NCBI GenBank assembly: GCA_021442155.1 | Contig: CM038220.1 | Span: 79,508,897-79,572,896 of the forward strand | Length of the DNA: 64,000 bases | Source: Cymbidium sinense | Taxonomy: Eukaryota; Streptophyta; Magnoliopsida; Asparagales; Orchidaceae | Direction of reading: 5' to 3' | Part shown: one piece after another, positions 50,562 through 62,543 of the stretch | Layout of the letters: each line of letters begins with the position of its first letter | Numbering within the stretch: the first letter of the stretch is position 1 | The notes under the pieces: generated by a model | What the model saw: only the letters and a program-made list of their open reading frames with translations | What the model was told of the DNA's origin: nothing | Database searches by the model: none | Translations under genes and position numbers: made by a program

Positions 50562-51382
50562 AGAGAGGGAGTCCAACAGAAACTTAACTTGTCTCCATTG
50601 TGTATGCTTTTTGCTGATGACATTCTTCTTGTTGATAAGACTAGAGAGGGAGTCCAACAGAAACTTGAATTATGGAGGTGAACTTTAGAGTCTAAAGGTT
50701 TTCGTTTAAGTAGATCTAAAGCGAATATATGGAGTGTAATTTTAGTTGTAGAAGTTTTAGTGGTAGTATTGTGACTTTATGATCAAGTCATTAATAAGAG
50801 TAGATATTTAGGCTCTATTGTTCAAAATGATGGTGAAATAGATGGAGATGTTATTAGTAGAATTCAAGTTGGATGGTTGAAGTGGAGAAATGCATCCGCC
50901 TATTATGTGATAGAAAAGTTTCACTTAAACTTAAGGAAAATTTTATAAGATGGTAAGACTGAATGACTTATATGCGAATGTTGGCCAATAAAAGAGAAGC
51001 ATAAGACTAAGTTAAGTGTTACGAGATGAGGATGCTTAGGTGGATGAGTGGCTTTACTCTGAGAGATAGAATGCAAAATGAGTATGTTCTGGAAAAAGTT
51101 GGAGTAGCTCCAGTGGTAGATAAGATTAGGGAGAGTCGCCTTAGATGGTTTGTACATAAAGCCTAGTCCGATGACGATTAGGAGAGCATATGCATTAGAT
51201 TTGCCTTATGTTAAGAAAGGTAGAGGTAGACCTAAAAAGAATTGGTTAAGATGTATAAAAATGATATTATTATACTTGAATTAAATGAGAATTTGACACA
51301 TAATAGGACACAATGGAGACGGAGGATTCATTTAGCCAACCCCACCTAGTGGGATTAAGGCTTGTTGTTGTTGTTGTTGTTG
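50562..51382 (+). mobile_element. RTE-clade LINE, 5'-truncated copy 3, retains the RT catalytic box
   Basis: A perfect 12-bp duplication agtgacatgact flanks it (50550-50561 and 51383-51394). It is the longest RTE copy here (821 bp) and starts within the reverse transcriptase. MLFADDILLVDKTREGVQQK carries the Phe-Ala-Asp-Asp catalytic box, followed by LESKGFRLSRSKAN, SRYLGSIVQNDGEID, the conserved [16 protein letters not shown] tail and a (TTG)n end. Shifts and stops are present. The first ~35 bases are a second copy of the text at about 50637-50672, suggesting template switching during insertion. Confidence 0.9.
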
Positions 51383-51394
51383 AGTGACATGACT

Positions 51395-51905
51395 CATTTT
51401 TCATGCACATTATTTCTATTGAACATAAGGCATGTTATTCTAGCAACCCATGTTTTTTATATGCAAATAACACTGATTATATTATTTATAAAATTTAAAA
51501 TCTTGCTTATGAAATATATAAAATTGTATTCTTGTATACTTTGGTGCATAGATTGATAAACCTTTTTTGGATATTAGAGTTTGATGGACTCACAGAGTGA
51601 TGATTTTATTAAAAATCATCGAATAATGGACCAATATAATTGATAAATCAATATCATTTTCATTATTGGTATTAACCTTCCTAATTTTAGAGTCATTTAA
51701 TAAACCAACTATAAACATATAAATAGATAAATAATGAACATAATTGACAAATGAGTCATAGTTGAGATGGATTATTAAACTTAATATGGTTGCATATGTA
51801 GACATTAGAATAGAATTGCATGGATTATTAATTATTATTTAGATGATCATGAACACCATTATACTAGAAATTACTTTAGAACATGTAACACTTCTCACTA
51901 CTCTA
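51395..51905. other. AT-rich spacer, nothing recognised
   Basis: No motif-bearing frame or element end was found. Confidence 0.35.
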
Positions 51906-51919
51906 ACATGTTAACTCAA

Positions 51920-53352
51920 TGTAATGTTTTCAAAATGTAAAATGCAATGTGATGCGCAAGGGTCTAATTTTGCTTCAAAGCGCAAAGCGATTGAAATAGC
52001 ACTTTTTTACCAAAGCACTACTATATTATACAAAATCATAAATACATTCATAAATTATAAATTTTGATGCAGCATAAAAAATGCAATACACATAGCCACA
52101 TACCTGACTTGAAGATAAACTTTGAGAGTGAGTATGCAAATTAAAATAATCCTAGATTGCAGTGATAATTTAAAACTAAAAGATTGCATTAAAACACATA
52201 TACTTAATAATAGAGTCTAACTTTTAAAATATAAAAAAAAACTAATAAGGTCAAAAATTTAATAAAATAAACTGAACAAATTCAAATATAAAAACAAGGG
52301 ACTGTTGCTAAGCAGGACTTTTTTGCACCTAACAACATTATTTCTTTAAGAAGCACTTGAAAGATTGATAAAATGCTCTTTGGCATAAGATATACCTCTA
52401 TTTGTCTCTTTACCATAATAAATACATATGTGGCAAAGAGTACTTGTCTCGAATTTCAATTTTGTATATTTCTAAGTTGGATATTTTCTCCTTGCATTTG
52501 AATCAATCATACCTAAAATAATAATACTTCTTTTTGTTATTATTTACTCATAATCAACTGAGATGCTATATAGAACATATTAGGACATAATTTGAGTGCC
52601 TAAAAATGTTCTTATGCATACAAAAAGTAAGAGTGATGTGTTGATAAAGAATCCCTAATGTTTAATCACTTCCCCACTTTCATCAAATTTTAGAAGTGAT
52701 TTGATCATAAAACAAAAATGGTATCAACCATAAAAGCAGCAAAAAAATATTAGTTTGCAATAATATAAATCTCCCTTAGTCACATAAATGTAACAACACT
52801 ACTACATCAATCATTTGAACTTATTCGCTCTTAAAAACCATTGACTTTATAAGCAACAATACAAATTTACTTGAGAATGGCTGCCCAGCATAACTCTAAA
52901 AGGGACATTGACGTTGACAGTATGAAGGAAGTTGGGGGACACCTAAATAATCTTCCTTGCGTGAATAAGAGGTTGAGGGGTACTACGTCGATGGTATAGG
53001 GGGCGAGCCGAGATCATGAGTAAGAGAAGGGCGAGATGAGGGGTCACGATGGAGCTATTGGCGCCAATGGGTTCAAAGTCGTATGTCGACGGCGGGGTCA
53101 AGACAAGCTAGAGATTCACCTTTTTTTCTTCTTCATCAATTCAGTGTTGCTTGGAGTCGAGGCGAAGAGACAAAGCATGCCCAAATCATTATTAAATTGA
53201 TCTAACCCGCCCATCATTTACTCCTAGTGCTATGAGGAGATTGTAGAACACTATGGCGGGGCACGCCGCACACAATCACCCATAAAATAAGCATCTAACA
53301 CGCTTCGCTTCGATTAAGAAGTGTGCTTCAAAGAGCGTTTTTAAAAACACTG
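51920..53352. mobile_element. Candidate non-autonomous DNA transposon
   Basis: The left end 'tgttttcaaaatg...gcttcaaagcgcaaagcg' resembles the reverse complement of the right end 'tgtttttaaaaacg...ctttgaagcac...gaagcgaagcg'. This suggests imperfect terminal inverted repeats of roughly 60 bp. The interior has no transposase frame. A GC-rich patch at about 52930-53110 is non-coding in what I can read. I did not find a clear target duplication, so the call is tentative. Confidence 0.3.
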
Positions 53353-54640
53353 CTACTAGTATATAATAAATTATACCTTCTTATTATTATATTGCATGCT
53401 TCAAATTCTTGTCATTTATGTTTTTATAAATAAGAGTTATTTACTGGATTTGAATTACCAAACTCACTCATGATAAATCTTTCTTATAGCATGCTCTACT
53501 AGAATGTTTGGCGGGTCATCACCACAAGAGCAAATTTTTCAATAAATACTTCATTTGATATGTTTTAGATTATGTTATAGTAGCTTTATTATATTTCTAT
53601 CACGTTTGGGTAGTTTTGCTTGTAGTTATTCCTCTACTTTCTTTTCAAATAATAATTCTTATTTATTTGTTATACTATTATCATGAATTCCATTAATGAA
53701 ACAAAATATTAATTATTTTCTTTGGCATACTCTTATTATTTATCACTACTTATAATATGTGAAAATGATGAGGTAGGTTAAGTCTACTAAAAAAAATAAA
53801 GTTGCTCAAAAATCACTTAAAATTTAGCTTAACTCGGTTTCAAGTCAATTTTAAAATCAATTTTGAGTCAATTTCATATTTGTTCTGACATTGTTTGAAT
53901 ATAATTTGAATTGACTCAAAATAAGTATTTATATTAAACATATAATATAACATAATATGCTTAATATAAGTATAGTATTCATATTAATATATATACTTGA
54001 TTAAAAGCTGATTTTGAGTCAAGTAAACATGAAATTATTTCGAGTCAAGTTTAAGTTGAGTCTTTAGTTTCAATTTCAAGTCTGAGTTCAACATAACTTG
54101 CTTGAACACGACTCAATATCACCCCTAATGATTTCCAAAACCCAAGCCATTGTCTCTCATCCACATTGAAATTCTCCAACAAGCCCATATCTATTGATTC
54201 GAGAATGGCCTTAATAAGAAGATATCTTTCTTCATGATTGCATTCCAAGAAACCTTAACAAAAAAAATTTTGTGCACTCATTTACAAAATCAAGAGGGCA
54301 CATGATTTTCCTTTCCATGATGAAGATAAAAATGGCGTGAAAATAGAGAGCCATAAGATCTCACATATTCCACTCAAGTAAGGAATTCCTCAACACAAAT
54401 AGAGGCATTTACATGCACATTGAGAAGGGACGTACCCCATGTTATGTAATTCGTTACGGTTTTGAAATATTTCCCAAGGCATCCTAATCTACATATAATA
54501 TGATCCTTTAACTCTGGCAATGGTCATCCAATCTCTTCAATCCTCATAAAGAATATTCCATGGTATTTAGATAATGTGCAAATCTTTGTGAATCATGTGC
54601 AACACCAAGCATCAAACAAAATTGAGCCCATTCGAAGCTT
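53353..54640. other. AT-rich spacer, nothing recognised
   Basis: The 65-codon minus-strand frame at 54051-54248 shows no family signature. No RNA gene was seen. Confidence 0.35.
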
Positions 54641-54642
54641 CC

Positions 54643-54644
<2 letters not shown>

Positions 54645-54718
<74 letters not shown>
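54645..54718. repeat. (AT)n microsatellite, ~74 bp
   Basis: A pure alternating AT tract is seen directly. The Tyr-Ile frame through it is an artefact. Confidence 0.95.
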
Positions 54719-54719
<1 letters not shown>

Positions 54720-55130
54720 TTGCATTTCTTTTATTTCTATATGCATTGCAATGGTCTAATTCAACATATCTATTAGAATAGAGATATAATATCGTGTAAA
54801 ACTAAGTGATGATGAAGAGTAAGTACACCAAAGATCACAAGCACAAGACATTCAAATTTATGTGGTTCGGTGATATTCTCCTATATCCACGACTGTATAG
54901 AAATCAAACATCCACAAAATTTTAGAAGACAAATCATCAAATACTTCATACATAAAGATGAGGATAGCGATACCACGTCTCCATATCAAAGGCCGAGAGA
55001 AAATGCATTCACCTATGACAAAAAATAAGGACTAAACATAGAGAATGAGAAGATGTTGTAAAATTATCTTCCTTTCTCAACTACTTTCTCTCTTCTCTCT
55101 TCTACACTTCTATGGTGGAAAGCTTAAGCT

Positions 55131-55154
55131 TCTCTCTCTCTCTCTCTCTCTCTC
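55131..55154. repeat. (TC)n microsatellite, 24 bp
   Basis: Twelve uninterrupted TC units in a wider pyrimidine-rich stretch are seen directly. Confidence 0.9.
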
Positions 55155-55277
55155 CTCAATTCTCACGTTAGTCTCACGTTAGTCTCACAGAACCTTCTAA
55201 AGTCCACCAATGGCCAAACTAATTAAGCAGTATTATAATTGAAACAATAATAGCAGTCATCCAAAAGTCCTCTTCTT

Positions 55278-55640
55278 TTGGGGGCGACAGTCATGACCAA
55301 CCAATTGCATTGATCAAAAGAAATTACATATTACAATTAAGCAGACAATGCAACAAAAGCAAAAAAGGAAGAGTAAAAGGAGCGTTAAGAATCAACAAAT
55401 TAAAATTAAAAGAACAAAACCCATTAAAGGTAAAAGTCCCCCAAAAAACCAAAAAAATGTGGGCTCAGAGAAAGCAATAACATAGTAAATGTCGCTCCAC
55501 AACAGATGGTTAAATGCAACACGCCATGGAAAAATCTGCTATTTGCTTTCCAAATCAATGGGAATGGATTTCTCTTTACAGTTTTGAGGTATTTATCATC
55601 CAAAAGTCTATCTATAAAGGAGAGAATATATTCCAACTTG
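55278..55640 (-). mobile_element. Possible L1-type LINE 3'-end fragment
   Basis: Text such as 'caattgcattgatcaaaagaaattacatattaca' split over 55300-55335 resembles the 3' ends of the two recognised LINEs. On the minus strand the sequence becomes T-rich with Phe/Leu-coding runs, like plant LINE 3' UTRs. No RT domain is attached. Tentative. Confidence 0.3.
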
Positions 55641-56400
55641 TTCTAAACAGACAGGAATTCTCCAACGAATGACTCTGGAATTACATGGATCTCAAGGCCC
55701 CAAAATTTTATCAGGTTATTAAATACCTAGCAAAACTTTCTTAAAAGAAGACTAAATCACTAACGATCATTCACAATCTCCCGAAGTTACTTTTTCACAG
55801 GAATCAAACCATTGACTTTCCCTTTAAAAGGCAGAAAGAAAAAAATACCATTCGGTAGGATGCTCATAATTCTTCCACATAAATGTATAGACAGCTTATA
55901 TCTCTTCATATTAAGTAAAGAAAATCGAAAGTAGAAGCAAGAACCAACATGCAACCTAAATAAACGCATCGGATGAAAAAGGATGAAAAAAACACATCAA
56001 TAAAAACAACAAAAACAAATCCTGAGAACAAAAAAGGCAATTTCCTTAACTGATTATGAAAAATGGAGATAAAAGAATTCGGAGTACGCGATACAGATAG
56101 AGTAAGATCCGCAGATGCAGAGAAAGGGAGTATACTAAACGTGCAACGGATTGGGGAATGTGAGCCGCGATGGATCGATGGTCGTCGCCTTGCAATCAAT
56201 TCCTTCGACAGACAGGAGATAGAGACATGGAGAGAGGTAACAAGAAAACTAGGGAAAGAGGTCGCCTCCCCATCTCTTGAGATAGGGCGAGTTCGAGTCA
56301 GCGACAGAGGCGGAGAGAACGTAAGCGATTTGGAATTGGGGGGGAACGAGTGACCTATGGACACGTTCTACAGCGAGCGACCAACCCGCGACAAAATATC
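55641..56400 (-). other. Leader-like GC-rich region, minus strand, unassigned
   Basis: On the minus strand 56050-56390 is pyrimidine- and CpG-richer than its surroundings and keeps a 152-codon frame open (55906-56364). That frame is Ser/Pro/Phe-rich with no motif. This looks like the 5' leader or first exon of an old or lost transcript reading leftwards. No downstream coding exon was recognised. Confidence 0.25.
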
Positions 56401-56797
56401 GAAACAAACTATAAAGTATCCAAAAAAGACAACAGACTCTCCATTTTTATTTTATTTTATTTTATTTTTGAATGAGTATTCACCTAACGTCTCAATTATC
56501 TTATGAGTAGAGATATCATTGTGATTAATCTTACAAGCAGTTTAGTACCACATTCATCACTCAAAAATGTTGAATCCCCACTTAACTTTCTTACTATTAT
56601 GAATAAATATCCCGTCCTAAAAAAAAATCAAATATGATCAGAAAATTTTGATTCGTGCTCGCCCACCAACCCATCTAAGACACGATGACTCTCCATATTC
56701 ATTTCAGAACTTTAGAACTGAGCCCTATGGGCCAATCAGCGACGTCTCAGGTAGAAATCATTAGGTGCGGTTCAAGAAAGCTGCATTAAATTTTCAA
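56401..56797. other. Spacer, nothing recognised
   Basis: AT-rich, with a short (ttttattttat)n stretch at about 56440-56470. No gene. Confidence 0.35.
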
Positions 56798-57573
56798 GGC
56801 GGTGTTTGATAACGAATTGAATTTAATTCAATTAAAATTTAGTAATTTCAGCATATCCGAATTTACAACTAAATTATAATTAGTAAATTATAATCAATTA
56901 ATATAGTAATTAATTATAATAACTATAATTATATTTAGTAAGTTATAATTAATTGAATATAGCAATCATTAAATTTATAATAACTATAATTACAGATAAT
57001 AAGTTTTAATTAAATATCATAGCAATTAACTATTAATACATCCAATTAAATTAATCACAATTAAGTTAAATGTAATTAAAATTTAATAATAACTATTAAA
57101 TTAGCTAAAATAAATTATACCCTAATACTAAACTCTCTAATATTGTCATACCAAATGATCATCCTCCTCTTTCTTTCTCTATTATGACCACTAGCAATTC
57201 GGGCATCGAAAGCAGCTATGCAAAAGCTCTTGTGTGAAAGTGATTGCATCCAATGTCGGCTATGTCCATCATCACAGTTTCTCTCTCTTACCTTCCTTGA
57301 ATTGCTACTGGTTCCTCGGCTTTGAAAGCGGCGAGTATGGCCTCCACTGCTTAAGCTGGCTCGTGAGTCGCATCTTTCTTATTCCGTCACTACCGAGCTC
57401 TTCTTTCACGCGCTTCAGTTTGTGTAAATCCAATAAATCCATCTTCTAATGGGATTTACAGAATTTACGGGATTTAAAGGATTTACAAAATCCGAGATTT
57501 ACTAAATTTGGCAAATATATTTGACAAGATTTACATACTTAAATCCCGAATAAATCTATTATCAAACACCCCC
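56798..57573. mobile_element. MITE-like element, PIF/Harbinger-type ends
   Basis: The left end is ggcggtgtttgataacgaat. The right end in reverse complement is gggggtgtttgataatagat, a terminal inverted repeat with about 16 of 20 matches. Ends of the form GGGGGTGTTTGATAA fit Tourist/Harbinger-type MITEs. Flanking trinucleotides are caa on the left and taa on the right, so a TAA target duplication would need one mutation. The element is 776 bp with an AT-rich interior (aattataattagta repeats) and no transposase. Confidence 0.55.
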
Positions 57574-58419
57574 TAAAAGTCTGCATACTTGCCAAAGTAA
57601 ATTTGATAAACTAATCCATTTGAGTGATGATCTTACTTCAAATAAGCATCGAGAGTTTTATAAAATTGACTTTTCGTACATTTAAATGTTGTTTCATATA
57701 CAAATCATAGTTTCTAAGAAAATCATTTTTTATAAGCTGATAATAATAAAAGATATTGATGAAGAAGACGATTGAAGTTTATTCTAACTTTTTTTTTATC
57801 TGCAATCTTTCATCAAAGATGATTTTTCTCATCAACATATCACTCTGTGATCAAATTCTTAATTTTTTTGAATTGATTTTATTATTTTTGATCATCTAAA
57901 TATTTTGCGCCTAATATTATATTTTATGAGCTTTGAATAATATTTTTTAATATTTTTATTAGAGTTAATGTATAATAAAATAATTGTTTATATATATATA
58001 TATATATCAAGAAATGAAGGTTGACTTAATCCCTGGATTTAAATTATATAAAATCATAGTTTAAGTCGCATCACATGTCACCAAATTATTTTTTTATCCA
58101 AATCTAATAAAATTTAGGTCGCAAACTCTAACAAATCAAAACAAAAAAAAAAAAAAAACTTTATAGCATGCCAGGAAGATTGACTTCTCGGTTCAATGCA
58201 AATTTAGTTCTTATAGATCAACCAAAAAATTAAATTTTGAAAATTATTTTGAGATGATAACAATATATTAAGAAATAGTCAACAAGTTTATCTATTAATC
58301 TCAAAATAAATTCAATAAATTGAAAATTCGAACAAATTTATTTTCATATTATATTAATAGAGAATCTAGACAACTATTCAAAGTTTCTAGGAAGAAAATC
58401 TTTGTGATTTAGTGGTGGC
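57574..58419. other. AT-rich spacer
   Basis: No gene is seen. A short (AT)n run lies at about 57990-58007 and an A-run at about 58142-58158. Confidence 0.35.
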
Positions 58420-59436
58420 AATCAAGAAAGTCCTTCTCATTCGAATATAGGATGAGCACAAGGCTTCTGGACCCATTATTTCTGTTAAAAAATAAGAAAA
58501 ATTATCATAAGATCAATCAATACACAGCATGACACTATAAAAGTATTATATAATTATTATAAAGTATTGTGTATTGATATATATATCGATATTATATGTA
58601 TTACTCAGATATCAGTAATTAATATTACATCAATATATAATACTTCGCTGCTAATCATATTACTTTATAATTAATACACAATAATTATATATTAATTTAA
58701 CATCATATAATCTCTCAGAAAAGAAACCAAGTTTAAATCTTCTAAAATTGATAGTTTAACTTTACCATGTTGTTCAGCCAATCCTAATAGTGTGATGCAA
58801 TTTCAATGATGAAGATATATCCCATCAAAATTTGAGAGTAACCAATATAATTTGTTTAAATCTAATCTAATTGCCAAAAATACATCCAACATCTTAGAAT
58901 GGGTTAACTTAATTTCTTCCTTTCGACATTATCAAAATGAATTCTATAAAGTGCCATTTGAGATTACTTTTATTTATTTTTATTTTATTTTTTTAATTTT
59001 GTTAATATTTTGATTTGAAATAAAATATATTTAATAGTAATAGTTATTTTAAAAAATATTCAAAACACTCAAAATTTATTTTGATTATTTTTAAAAATAA
59101 TGTGATTTTTTAAACAATAATAAATAAAATAATTAATAAATACACTAAATAAATATATTTTTAAAATAATAGAAAATTAGAAAACACAAAATATAATTGA
59201 TCCCAAACAATCTCTTAATACTTTTCAATGCTCATTAATTACTTTATGGCAATTACGGAAAATTTATTTCTCTTGATTAAACTTAAGTTAAAGGCAATAC
59301 CATGTGTTGATTGCTGTTTCTTACACGTTTAACACCTTGTTGTCGTTCTCCTTATTTAATGGTGCGCAATAGCGATCGTTTTATTTAATAATTGAGCGTG
59401 AAAATAGTCAAATGTTTACCACACTTGCGTGTATTT
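58420..59436 (+). repeat. ~1.02-kb direct repeat, left copy, abutting LINE 3' end
   Basis: It begins aatcaagaaagtccttctc and ends cacacttgcgtgtattt. It matches 62544-63578 almost throughout, apart from a strongly diverged ~130-bp AT-rich core (about 58506-58620). It ends exactly at the T-run that marks the 3' end of the minus-strand LINE. The position and boundaries are those of a target-site duplication, but the length is about 60 times the usual. Confidence 0.9.
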
Positions 59437-60337
59437 TTTTTTTTGGAGAAAATGAGAGCCTTAGCTCAATTGTATTCCAAAAAAAGAATTAGTTACAATG
59501 TTACAAAGTGACTTCAAACAATGAAATCAACAAGCAACACCAAAACAAAGTTACAAAAACCTGTAAGGAAACTATAAAGAGGAAAGAAAAGCTAGAAGGA
59601 ACAGCCAAATAGCTTTTCCCAAAAAGAAAGCCTAAGCTCAAACAGATAGTGAAAAAACCAAACAAAGTGCCTTCTCAAGACAGACCAAAAAAAAAAAGAA
59701 TCAGTTATAAATGTATAGAGATGATATCCGGACTACATCGAATAATCCAAAACGAATCCACCGAATAGAATATGCAATGCAAGAAGACCTTCACAGCATC
59801 CATTTGGCAAAAGCGATCCACCAAGGTTCGTGTTGTGCAACCGAGCAAAGCCAAGCTCACCCCAACAAGTGGGTAGGATTAGTGTCATCATCGCCCAAGA
59901 AACCCAAAGATACCCGACGCACATCGCACAAAGACGCCCATCCAACAAAGAATAGCCTCGATCAACATTGAATCAAAGATATAATGAATACCGTTTCTGC
60001 AACCTGCAATAAGCTCAGAACCCAGCCAATGGATAAGCAAATCAACTTCCAGGATACCAACATACCAAAGACACGCCCCGATAATTAAAGAAACCAACAT
60101 AACCAAATACATGTAATTAACATTAACACAAAACAAACTCAAGATTGGTTCTTCGCCAACCGAAATATTTTAACACTAGCCAAGAGTCTTTGATTTTCCA
60201 TCCACTTTAAAGGCTATACGATCCCTTATAAGATCAATTAAAGCAATAGAAGAAGCGAGCAAGAGATACACCTATTATTTCTTTCACGCCAAATACAATA
60301 GACTAAAACTAAAAGAAAGGTAAGTGAAGTTTTGTAA

Positions 60338-60619
60338 TCATTTTGTATAGGGTGCAAAATTATTCAACTTCCGCAAAGTGGATTGTATTAAGTAAAATTG
60401 CCATTCGGAAGAATCCTTCTTATCAAGTGCATAGAGAATGGACACTAAAGAAGAGGTGGTTTCGTGTTCTTGACAAAAACGATAAAGTTTGAGTGCAAAT
60501 CCCTCTTTTAACCAAGATGAGGTCTTTAACCCACCCAAATAAGCCAACCAAGAATAGATGTAGTTAATAGCATAACTCGAGAACCAAATACACTTATACC
60601 AATAAAGAAGGATTTTCAA
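60338..60619 (-). pseudogene. LINE ORF2 C-terminal zinc-binding domain fragment
   Basis: The frame has WLAYLGGLKTSSWLKEGF, FCQEHETTSSLVSILYALD and KDSSEWQFYLIQST. It aligns with the zf-RVT fragment of the first LINE (33593-33928). The Cys/His pattern is eroded. Confidence 0.65.
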
Positions 60620-61203
60620 ACAGGCTCTTTTAAAATCGGTTGTTGGAAATCGTTTGGACTCCCATGCTATCCAATCCTCTCCTCTGTAATATTAACAAAA
60701 CAATAGTACAAAAGCAATGGAAATTGACCCCAAGTATTGTAGTGTTCCATTTACCATCTGTATGAATGTGCAAAGCATATTTTCCTTATATATGTCCCAA
60801 AATTCTCATTGGAATGAGATGCTTCAATCATTGCTTTACTATCACACCAAGGATCCGATAAGACTAAAACTTTTCCTCCCCCAATGTGATAGAGATTTTG
60901 TCACGTAAAACGATTTGCATATATTTTCAATTCCTTCCACATGGGGAAATATTACGAATAGATGTGCTCCAAATAGATCCATATTACCCCAAAATAGCAA
61001 AAGGGAGTTGTGTTTGAGAGTCTTCCACATAAGTTTGATATTACATAAAGCATTTTAAACAAACAGAAAAGCACTCCAATACATCCTTTTTCTTTGGGCC
61101 TAGAGGTTTTATCCCATGAGATAATGGTAAGTTTTTTAAGATCACCATTGTGATAGAAAAAACGAGAAGTTAGGGAATAAATGCTCTTTAAGACTCTTAG
61201 GAA

Positions 61204-61506
61204 TCACCATTGATCTAAACCAATGAAATCGGTTATTAGAGGATCTAAGTAATTGTAGTCTTCCTCCAAGGGACAAAATTTGCTTTTCCAACCAGCTAGC
61301 CAACTTTGAAGTTTATCAAAGAGACTAGAAAAGTTTGTAATTTTAGGAGAGCCCAAAGTGAGGGGAAGTCCCAGGTATTTGATTGGAAAGACACCCTGAG
61401 ATATATTAATAATGTTACAAAGTCTTTCCACCTCTTTAGAACCTTTTGAGAAACAAATACTAGATTTTTTATGATTAACCACAAGATGTATCTCTGTAGC
61501 TATCAA
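61204..61506 (-). pseudogene. LINE RT C-terminal (thumb-side) fragment
   Basis: The frame contains VVNHKKSSICFSKGS, FPIKYLGLPLTLGSPK and LQSWLAGWKSKFCPLEE. This is the conserved region after the catalytic Asp-Asp of plant L1 RTs. The Asp-Asp box itself lies upstream in broken sequence. Confidence 0.85.
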
Positions 61507-61726
61507 GACAATATTTTAATGATTCAAGAAGGGCAATCACCACACCACAAGAAGGTCGTGAAGAGTGAGAAATCTTACAAGTCCCAAAGAATTAGGGTTA
61601 GATCCAATAAATTTACTCAATAAGGCATGAAAAGGTGTCGAGCTAAGTAAAGAGAAAGGGTGATAAAGGGCACCCTTGTAAGCCCATGTTTAGATGAAAA
61701 GTAACCTCTAATTTCCCCATTTAGAG

Positions 61727-62010
61727 TTATGAGAAAGGAACATTATGCATTTTCACCCAATTTATAAATCTAGATGGAAACCTGGAGTAAAGCCTATGCA
61801 AAAGAGCTTCCCTATTAATAGAATCGAAAGCCTTTCTAAGATCAAGTTTAGCAAGAAAGCCTCCCTGTGACTGTTTTTGAAACAACTCATGACATACTTC
61901 ATAGGCCATAGTGATATTATCAGAAATGTCCCTACCTTTAATAAATGCAGATTGAGTGGATGTATTAACGGGGAGGACCTTCTTGAGTCTAAATGCAAGA
62001 GTTTTAGCAA
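61727..62010 (-). pseudogene. LINE RT motif A fragment
   Basis: The frame reads MAYEVCHELFQKQSQGGFLA and LDLRKAFDSINREALLHRL, closely matching the corresponding part of the first LINE (FLAKFNLRKAFDTVNR). A shift separates it from the following RT motifs. Confidence 0.85.
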
Positions 62011-62543
62011 TGACTTTATAGAAAGTGTTGCAAAGTGATATGGGCCTATAATGACAGTATTTAGTACTTAACTTTGGGATTAATGTAATCGAGAGTGTTT
62101 CAACCGATTTGGAAGCTTAGTTTTGAAAAATGTCTTTTTTTAAAAAAGTTTTCACCTCCCATGAAGAGAAGAACTTAGAGTTAAACCCATCGATCCGTGA
62201 TTTGTTCACTAATCAGTGAGCATTAAGAATTTCTGTCTGAAATCTCTTCAAGCTGACAAGATCCGACGAGAGAATTCCCAATTGGGAAATCTCAATATGA
62301 AAGAATCAGGGCTTATTGAAAAGTGTTGAGTAATACGCAAATTTTCGAATTGAACCTGATCATTCAACATCCCATTGGCTAGAGAGCTCTTATGTTAGCT
62401 ACTTTCCTTAATTGGAAGTAAAGGAACTTAAGATCATCATGAGGAAGTTAGCCAATGAGCCTTAGCTCTCTGCTTCACCCAAACTGTTTCCATTTGTAGA
62501 AGAGAAAGGTAAGAGTCTTTAATTGCTTTAGCTTCAACCTCAT

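Larger units (their letters stand above)
59437..62543 (-). mobile_element. L1-type LINE, 5'-truncated
   Basis: This element belongs to the same family as the LINE at 29336-38456, as shown by its 3' end (T-run, then ggagaaaatgagagcc and attccaaaaaaagaa) and by shared RT text. It retains about 3.1 kb: the linker before the RT (from about 62440), RT blocks at 61204-62010, the zinc-binding C-terminal region at 60338-60619, and the 3' UTR. It is truncated within the endonuclease-RT linker at 62543. It is flanked on both sides by the ~1-kb direct repeat. Confidence 0.88.

Noticed and set aside
54576..54776. Tyr-Ile-rich plus-strand frame
   Set aside because: It runs through the (AT)n tract at 54645-54718.
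55906..56364. 152-codon minus-strand frame
   Set aside because: It is Ser/Phe/Pro-rich without motif. It is better described as leader-like sequence of unknown origin.
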